Origin: Bacteroidota bacterium
GTDB taxonomy: Bacteria; Bacteroidota; Bacteroidia; 2-12-FULL-35-15
Reading direction: 5' to 3'
DNA length: 8,750 nucleotides
NCBI GenBank assembly: GCA_021413595.1
Contig: JAIOQD010000478.1
Location: 1-8,750, forward strand
The notes beneath the pieces were generated by a model. That model was not told where the DNA came from. It saw only the letters and a list, made by a program, of their open reading frames with translations, and searched no databases. Made by a program: the position numbers and the translations under genes. The first letter of the stretch is position 1. The number at the start of each line of letters is the position of its first letter. This document shows positions 5,511 to 8,750 of the stretch, piece by piece.

Positions 5511-6494
5511 TTAATACGTTAAATTATCAATAATCGGAAAGATGGTTCTTGGATCAAGAAACTCTCCAACCCTATCAGGTCGGGATACGTATTGTACCAA
5601 TCCTTTTTTATCAATCAAAAAAGATGCGGGCAAAGGTATCCCTGCCTCATATTTTTCGGCAAAATCATTTTCATATTCCGCCAACTGCACTCCATATTGC
5701 ATTGCAGTGCGTTGTCCCGCATCAGAAAGCACTTTAAAGTCCAGATCCAGCTTTACTACCATCTCGCGGTTTACGCCAACAGGATCGGGGCCAATGGCCA
5801 ATACTAATATATCTTTGGTTTGAAATTTTTTGCGTTCTCGTTCATAGGTTCTCAACATCATGTGGCAGCCAGGACACCAATCGCCACGGACAAAGATCAG
5901 GAGCAAATTTCTTTTACCTACATACTCCGCTAAACTTACCAGGCTACCTTCTTGATCCGGTAATTCAAAAACGGGGGCCGCCTTGCCTGTGGCTATTCTA
6001 CTACCCAAAAGATTAAAATCCTGCAATTGTTTGCTGTCTTTTAAAACGCCAAATGTAAGTACACCTTGAAAAAAAATAATTATTACCGGGAATGTCCAGC
6101 CTTGCCAGCCATAGAAAAAAAATATATTTCCACTAAGGTAAAGTAAAACCGCCAAAGCAAACATGGTAGGTTCAAACCATTTGTATTTGGTATAAGTGAA
6201 CTCCTGAAAAAAAACGATCCGGAGTATGGAGCCCCCGGCAGCTACAACCACAGCTAATGTTAATAATGGAAAATGCAGAAAGTCTTTTTCAAGGCTGAGT
6301 CCGAAAATTGCAGCAGCAAAAAAAACCACTAAAAACTGATACCAGGATGTGTATTTTGAAACGTCTTTTATGGAAAAAAGATACCCAGCCAATATGTAAA
6401 TGGTTGCTAATAGAGGAAACTGGGAAGGCATTAAGGCTATTCCTGTAAAAACAAAAATAAGCCCTATGGTTGTAAAAACATGTATCCTTTTCAT
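5511..6494 (-). CDS. Six-helix membrane protein fused to a peroxiredoxin-like domain
   Basis: A 327-residue two-part protein. Residues 1-150 contain about six hydrophobic helices (roughly 5-22, 26-41, 51-67, 73-96, 108-126, 133-150). Basic residues cluster at the N-terminus and in the loops after helices 2, 4 and 6. By the positive-inside rule this places both the N-terminus and the C-terminal domain in the cytoplasm. Residues about 166-327 are a thioredoxin-fold AhpC/TSA-like domain. GKAAPVFELPDQEG opens it, LLLIFVRGDWCPGC (197-210) carries the active-site pair C207/C210, and the later strands are VLAIGPDP and PASFLIDKKGLV. The CxxC suggests a peroxiredoxin-like or thiol-disulfide reductase activity. 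Which one, and the electron donor, cannot be decided. The membrane part resembles no transporter I recognise. It stands alone between two structured spacers. The ATG sits only 7 bases from a perfect -7 box; the next in-frame ATG is at residue 22, inside helix 1. Confidence 0.85.
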   Translation of the reverse strand: MKRIHVFTTIGLIFVFTGIALMPSQFPLLATIYILAGYLFSIKDVSKYTSWYQFLVVFFAAAIFGLSLEKDFLHFPLLTLAVVVAAGGSILRIVFFQEFTYTKYKWFEPTMFALAVLLYLSGNIFFFYGWQGWTFPVIIIFFQGVLTFGVLKDSKQLQDFNLLGSRIATGKAAPVFELPDQEGSLVSLAEYVGKRNLLLIFVRGDWCPGCHMMLRTYERERKKFQTKDILVLAIGPDPVGVNREMVVKLDLDFKVLSDAGQRTAMQYGVQLAEYENDFAEKYEAGIPLPASFLIDKKGLVQYVSRPDRVGEFLDPRTIFPIIDNLTY

Positions 6495-6501
6495 TGTTAA
6501 C

Positions 6502-6509
6502 CAAAAGTA
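6502..6509 (-). promoter_or_regulatory. Putative -7 box almost touching the peroxiredoxin-like start codon
   Basis: On the minus strand this reads TACTTTTG, a full match to TAnnTTTG, and only GTTAACA separates it from the ATG at 6494. With the start site expected a few bases after the box, the mRNA would have almost no leader. No TTG is seen at the usual -33 distance. Confidence 0.5.
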
Positions 6510-6715
6510 TAAATTTTATTCGATTAAAAATGAAGATGTTAACAGATTACAGGATTGATCAGTTTCTAAAAAAATCGCCACCACGTAACTAAGGCCATAT
6601 AGTCTCCCTGGGTATTATCGGTTTTTAGGTAACCAGTGCTTAAGGGGTATTTTTAAATTTTCAGTAATGATTGGAAGTTCGCCAAAACAGTTTATTTTTT
6701 GTGAGGTTTGATGGA

Positions 6716-8233
6716 CTATACCAACACATGTCCGGTCATTTCTTTTGGAACAATTACGCCCATCATTGTTAAAATTGTAGGAGCAATGTCCGCTAATTTT
6801 CCTTCATTTATTTTTTTGTAATCTGTATCAATTAAAATGCAAGGTACAGGATTAGTGCTATGCGCTGTGTTTGGTGAACCATCCGGATTAATGGCATAAT
6901 CTGCGTTACCGTGATCAGCAATAATGATAAAAGAATAACCACTTTGTAAGCCTGTTTCAACAATTCTTTTCAAACAACTATCTACTGTTTCCACTGCTTT
7001 TATTATTGCACTGTAAACACCGGTATGCCCAACCATGTCGGCATTTGCATAATTTAGGCAGATAAAATCGGCTTCGCCCTTTTTTAATTCAGGTATAATT
7101 GCATCGGTTAATTCGATAGCACTCATTTCAGGCTTTAGGTCATACGTTGCCACCTTTGGAGATGGCGCCATAATGCGTTTTTCGCCATTAAATTCTTTTT
7201 CTCTTCCACCGGAAAAGAAAAATGTAACGTGAGGATATTTTTCTGTTTCAGCAATACGTATTTGTTTCTTTTCGGCCTTTTCAAGCACTTCACCAAGTGT
7301 ATTGGCTAAATTATCTTTATCAAAAACAATGTGCACATTTTTAAAAGTAGTATCATAATTGGTCATGGTAACATAATACAAAGGCAAGGTGCTCATGCCA
7401 AATTCCGGCATGTTTTGCTGGCTAAGCACTTCTGTAATTTCTCTACAACGATCGGTACGGAAATTAAAACAGATCACCACATCGTTTTCTTTAATGGTCC
7501 CAATTGGGTTGCCCGATTCATCTGTTTTTAGGATTGGTTTAATAAATTCATCTGTAACATTTTCAAAATAAGACTTTTCAATCTCTTTTAAAATATTGAC
7601 AGTTTTTTTACCTTCTCCTTTTACCAAGAGATCATAGGCCAACTTAACCCTCTCCCACCTTTTATCTCTGTCCATTGCATAATACCTACCAATAACACTT
7701 GCTATTTGAGTAGATGGATTTTCTTTAAGATGCTCTTCTAAATTTTTCATACACCCTAAACCACTTTTAGGGTCAGTATCTCGCCCATCAGTAAAGGCGT
7801 GAATAAATACATTTTGGAGGTCATTCGCTTTTGCCATGTCGCATAAATAATGCAGATGTGCTTGTGATGAATGCACCCCCCCTTCAGAAACCAAGCCTAT
7901 AAAATGGACCGCTTTGTTGTTTTGTTTGGCGTATTCAAAGGCTTTTAAGAGTGTTGGATTACTATCAATTGTTTTTTCACGAATTGCTTTATTGATCAGT
8001 TCCAGATCCTGGTAAACCACCCTTCCGGCTCCAATATTAAGGTGACCCACTTCACTGTTACCCATTTGCCCTTGTGGTAAACCAACATGCTCGCCTGATG
8101 TACGCAAGGTAGAATGGGGATATTTTTTATATAAACTATTCACAAAAGGGGTCTTTGCATTGGCTATGGCATCTGACTTTGAGCCATCACCAAGTCCCCA
8201 ACCATCTAAAATTATTAATGCTACTTTTTTCAT
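6716..8233 (-). CDS. gpmI: 2,3-bisphosphoglycerate-independent phosphoglycerate mutase
   Basis: Interconverts 3-phosphoglycerate and 2-phosphoglycerate in glycolysis and gluconeogenesis, in the cytosol, using two divalent metal ions and a phosphoserine intermediate. The 505 residues match the usual 500-515. The alkaline-phosphatase-like domain is split by the transferase domain, as in the family. Metal and nucleophile residues are visible: D10 (LIILDGWG), S60 in MGNSEVGHLN, D399 and H403 (NADMVGH), D440-H441 (IIADHGNAD) and H458 (TAHSTNPVP). Phosphate-binding residues include H121 (GGVHS), R151-D152 (DGRDTDP), R183 and R189 (IGRYYAMDRDKRW), R259 and R262 (FNFRTDR) and K332 (EKYPHVTFF). The gene is complete with an ATG start. 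A possible -7 box (TAAATTTC on the minus strand, 8250-8257) lies 16 bases upstream. The 126-base gap from the kinase gene holds direct and inverted repeats, so it is probably transcribed on its own. Confidence 0.97.
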   Translation of the reverse strand: MKKVALIILDGWGLGDGSKSDAIANAKTPFVNSLYKKYPHSTLRTSGEHVGLPQGQMGNSEVGHLNIGAGRVVYQDLELINKAIREKTIDSNPTLLKAFEYAKQNNKAVHFIGLVSEGGVHSSQAHLHYLCDMAKANDLQNVFIHAFTDGRDTDPKSGLGCMKNLEEHLKENPSTQIASVIGRYYAMDRDKRWERVKLAYDLLVKGEGKKTVNILKEIEKSYFENVTDEFIKPILKTDESGNPIGTIKENDVVICFNFRTDRCREITEVLSQQNMPEFGMSTLPLYYVTMTNYDTTFKNVHIVFDKDNLANTLGEVLEKAEKKQIRIAETEKYPHVTFFFSGGREKEFNGEKRIMAPSPKVATYDLKPEMSAIELTDAIIPELKKGEADFICLNYANADMVGHTGVYSAIIKAVETVDSCLKRIVETGLQSGYSFIIIADHGNADYAINPDGSPNTAHSTNPVPCILIDTDYKKINEGKLADIAPTILTMMGVIVPKEMTGHVLV

Positions 8234-8241
8234 AGGATCTG

Positions 8242-8280
8242 CGAATAACGAAATTTAACGAATAACGAAATAAATTTAAC
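8242..8280. repeat. Short direct repeats upstream of gpmI
   Basis: CGAATAACGAAAT occurs at 8242-8254 and 8259-8271, a 17-base period. AAATTTAAC occurs at 8251-8259 and 8272-8280, with AATTTAAC again at 8281-8288. These units cover the region where the gpmI promoter should lie, 8 to 47 bases before its start codon. They may be operator-like sites or simply slippage-derived repeats. Confidence 0.6.
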
Positions 8281-8361
8281 AATTTAACAATTGTTAAGTA
8301 GGCAATCAGGATTAGTTAAATTGCATAATTGCCTACTGAACAATTGTACAATTGTTAAATT
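8281..8361. repeat. Large inverted repeat with nested palindromes between kinase and gpmI
   Basis: The left arm 8281-8306 and right arm 8328-8361 are inverted copies differing at two positions, apart from an extra 8-base unit (ACAATTGT) in the right arm; the loop is 21 bases. The perfect inner stem is GTAGGCAAT (8298-8306) with ATTGCCTAC (8328-8336). Each outer arm is itself a palindrome: TTAACAATTGTTAA (8284-8297) and AACAATTGTACAATTGTT (8339-8356). The kinase stop codon (8360-8362) overlaps the right end. Possible roles are a terminator for the kinase transcript, an mRNA processing hairpin, or a protein-binding operator for gpmI; all are inference. Confidence 0.85.
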
Positions 8362-8750
8362 AACTCTGGAACACTACCTCAAAAATACTACCTTTCGGTA
8401 TATTGTTTTTAACGGTTATTGTTCCATTATGTTGTTTCACCAAATAATCTACAATATATAGGCCTAATCCTGTTCCTTTTGTTTTGCGGGTTTCTTCATT
8501 GCCAGACCGATAAAACCGCTGAAAAACTGTTTCCTTTTCTCTATCTGAAATTCCGATCCCCTGATCAGCAACACTTAAAATTGTTTTTTGATTTTGTTTT
8601 TTTAAGCTTATCATAATTGTAGAATCTCCCGGGGAATATTTTACCGCATTTTCAAAAAGATTGAGAATGATGGAAGGAAAATTAGTTCTATCGATATCCA
8701 TGTAAATATTGGGTTCAATTTTCAACTCTACTTTTTGTTGATATTGAAAC
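8360..8750 (-). CDS. Sensor histidine kinase, C-terminal ATPase domain (partial)
   Basis: The frame is open to the right edge, so the N-terminal part lies beyond the window and only about 130 C-terminal residues are visible. They form a HATPase_c domain with all its ATP-binding motifs. The N-box is NLFENAVKYS, G1 is ADQGIGIS, the F-box is VFQRFYRSGNE, and G2 is KGTGLGLYIV, followed by IFEVVFQS and the stop. The full protein would autophosphorylate a histidine in an upstream dimerisation domain and pass the phosphate to a response regulator; neither the histidine nor the sensor is in view. The domain ends where such kinases normally end, and no receiver domain is fused at the C-terminus. A TTG at 8725 is an internal leucine codon, not a start. 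The signal sensed is unknown. Confidence 0.93.
   Translation of the reverse strand, partial: FQYQQKVELKIEPNIYMDIDRTNFPSIILNLFENAVKYSPGDSTIMISLKKQNQKTILSVADQGIGISDREKETVFQRFYRSGNEETRKTKGTGLGLYIVDYLVKQHNGTITVKNNIPKGSIFEVVFQS

Noticed and set aside
8360..8725. Reading the kinase domain as a complete 121-residue protein
   Set aside because: The codon at 8725 is TTG, the frame stays open to the window edge, and an ATPase domain without its dimerisation domain is better explained as a truncated view.
3998..8750. The leftward genes as one signalling or stress operon
   Set aside because: Gaps of 126-221 bases with palindromic repeats or separate promoter-like boxes, and unrelated functions (glycolysis, redox, phosphatase), argue for separate units.

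Overview
The window looks like a chromosomal segment of an AT-rich member of the Bacteroidota. Three things point that way. There is an HU / TPR / 29-residue basic protein / RNase E-G gene order. The HU-like protein has a C-terminal half of the kind common in that phylum. Several genes are preceded by boxes matching the Bacteroidota -7 promoter element TAnnTTTG. No database search was possible, so genus and family are not assigned.

Left block (about 1-3570, genes on +). The window opens inside a tandem pair of fold-back intergenic repeats (1-251). A promoter-like box leads into an HU/IHF-family nucleoid protein. It is followed by a membrane-anchored TPR protein, a 29-codon gene for an extremely basic AURKAIP1/COX24-type (bS22/mS38-like) ribosomal peptide, and a full-length RNase E/G-type endonuclease that starts at GTG. 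A bulged hairpin with a T-run ends the block. The genes link nucleoid structure, ribosomes and RNA processing, and look like a slow-evolving housekeeping cluster.

Convergent spacer (3487-3997). About 510 bases without a credible gene hold the terminator, a possible decayed coding scrap, and an intergenic repeat of the CTTCGACAAGCTCAG type.

Right block (3998-8750, genes on -). In transcription order from the right edge this block holds four genes. The first is the C-terminal ATPase domain of a sensor histidine kinase, cut by the window edge. Next is a complete cofactor-independent phosphoglycerate mutase (gpmI). Then comes a six-helix membrane protein fused to a peroxiredoxin-like domain with a WCPGC site. 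Last is a membrane-anchored PAS-SpoIIE/PP2C phosphatase. Every gap here except the one below gpmI carries a palindromic or inverted-repeat structure, so these genes are probably separate transcription units.

I see no CRISPR array, transposase, phage gene, toxin-antitoxin pair, rRNA or tRNA, and no convincing new multi-gene system. The points most worth a second look are the 29-residue ribosomal peptide, the membrane-peroxiredoxin fusion with a promoter box almost touching its start codon, the nested palindromes at 8281-8361, and the fold-back repeat pair at the left edge.
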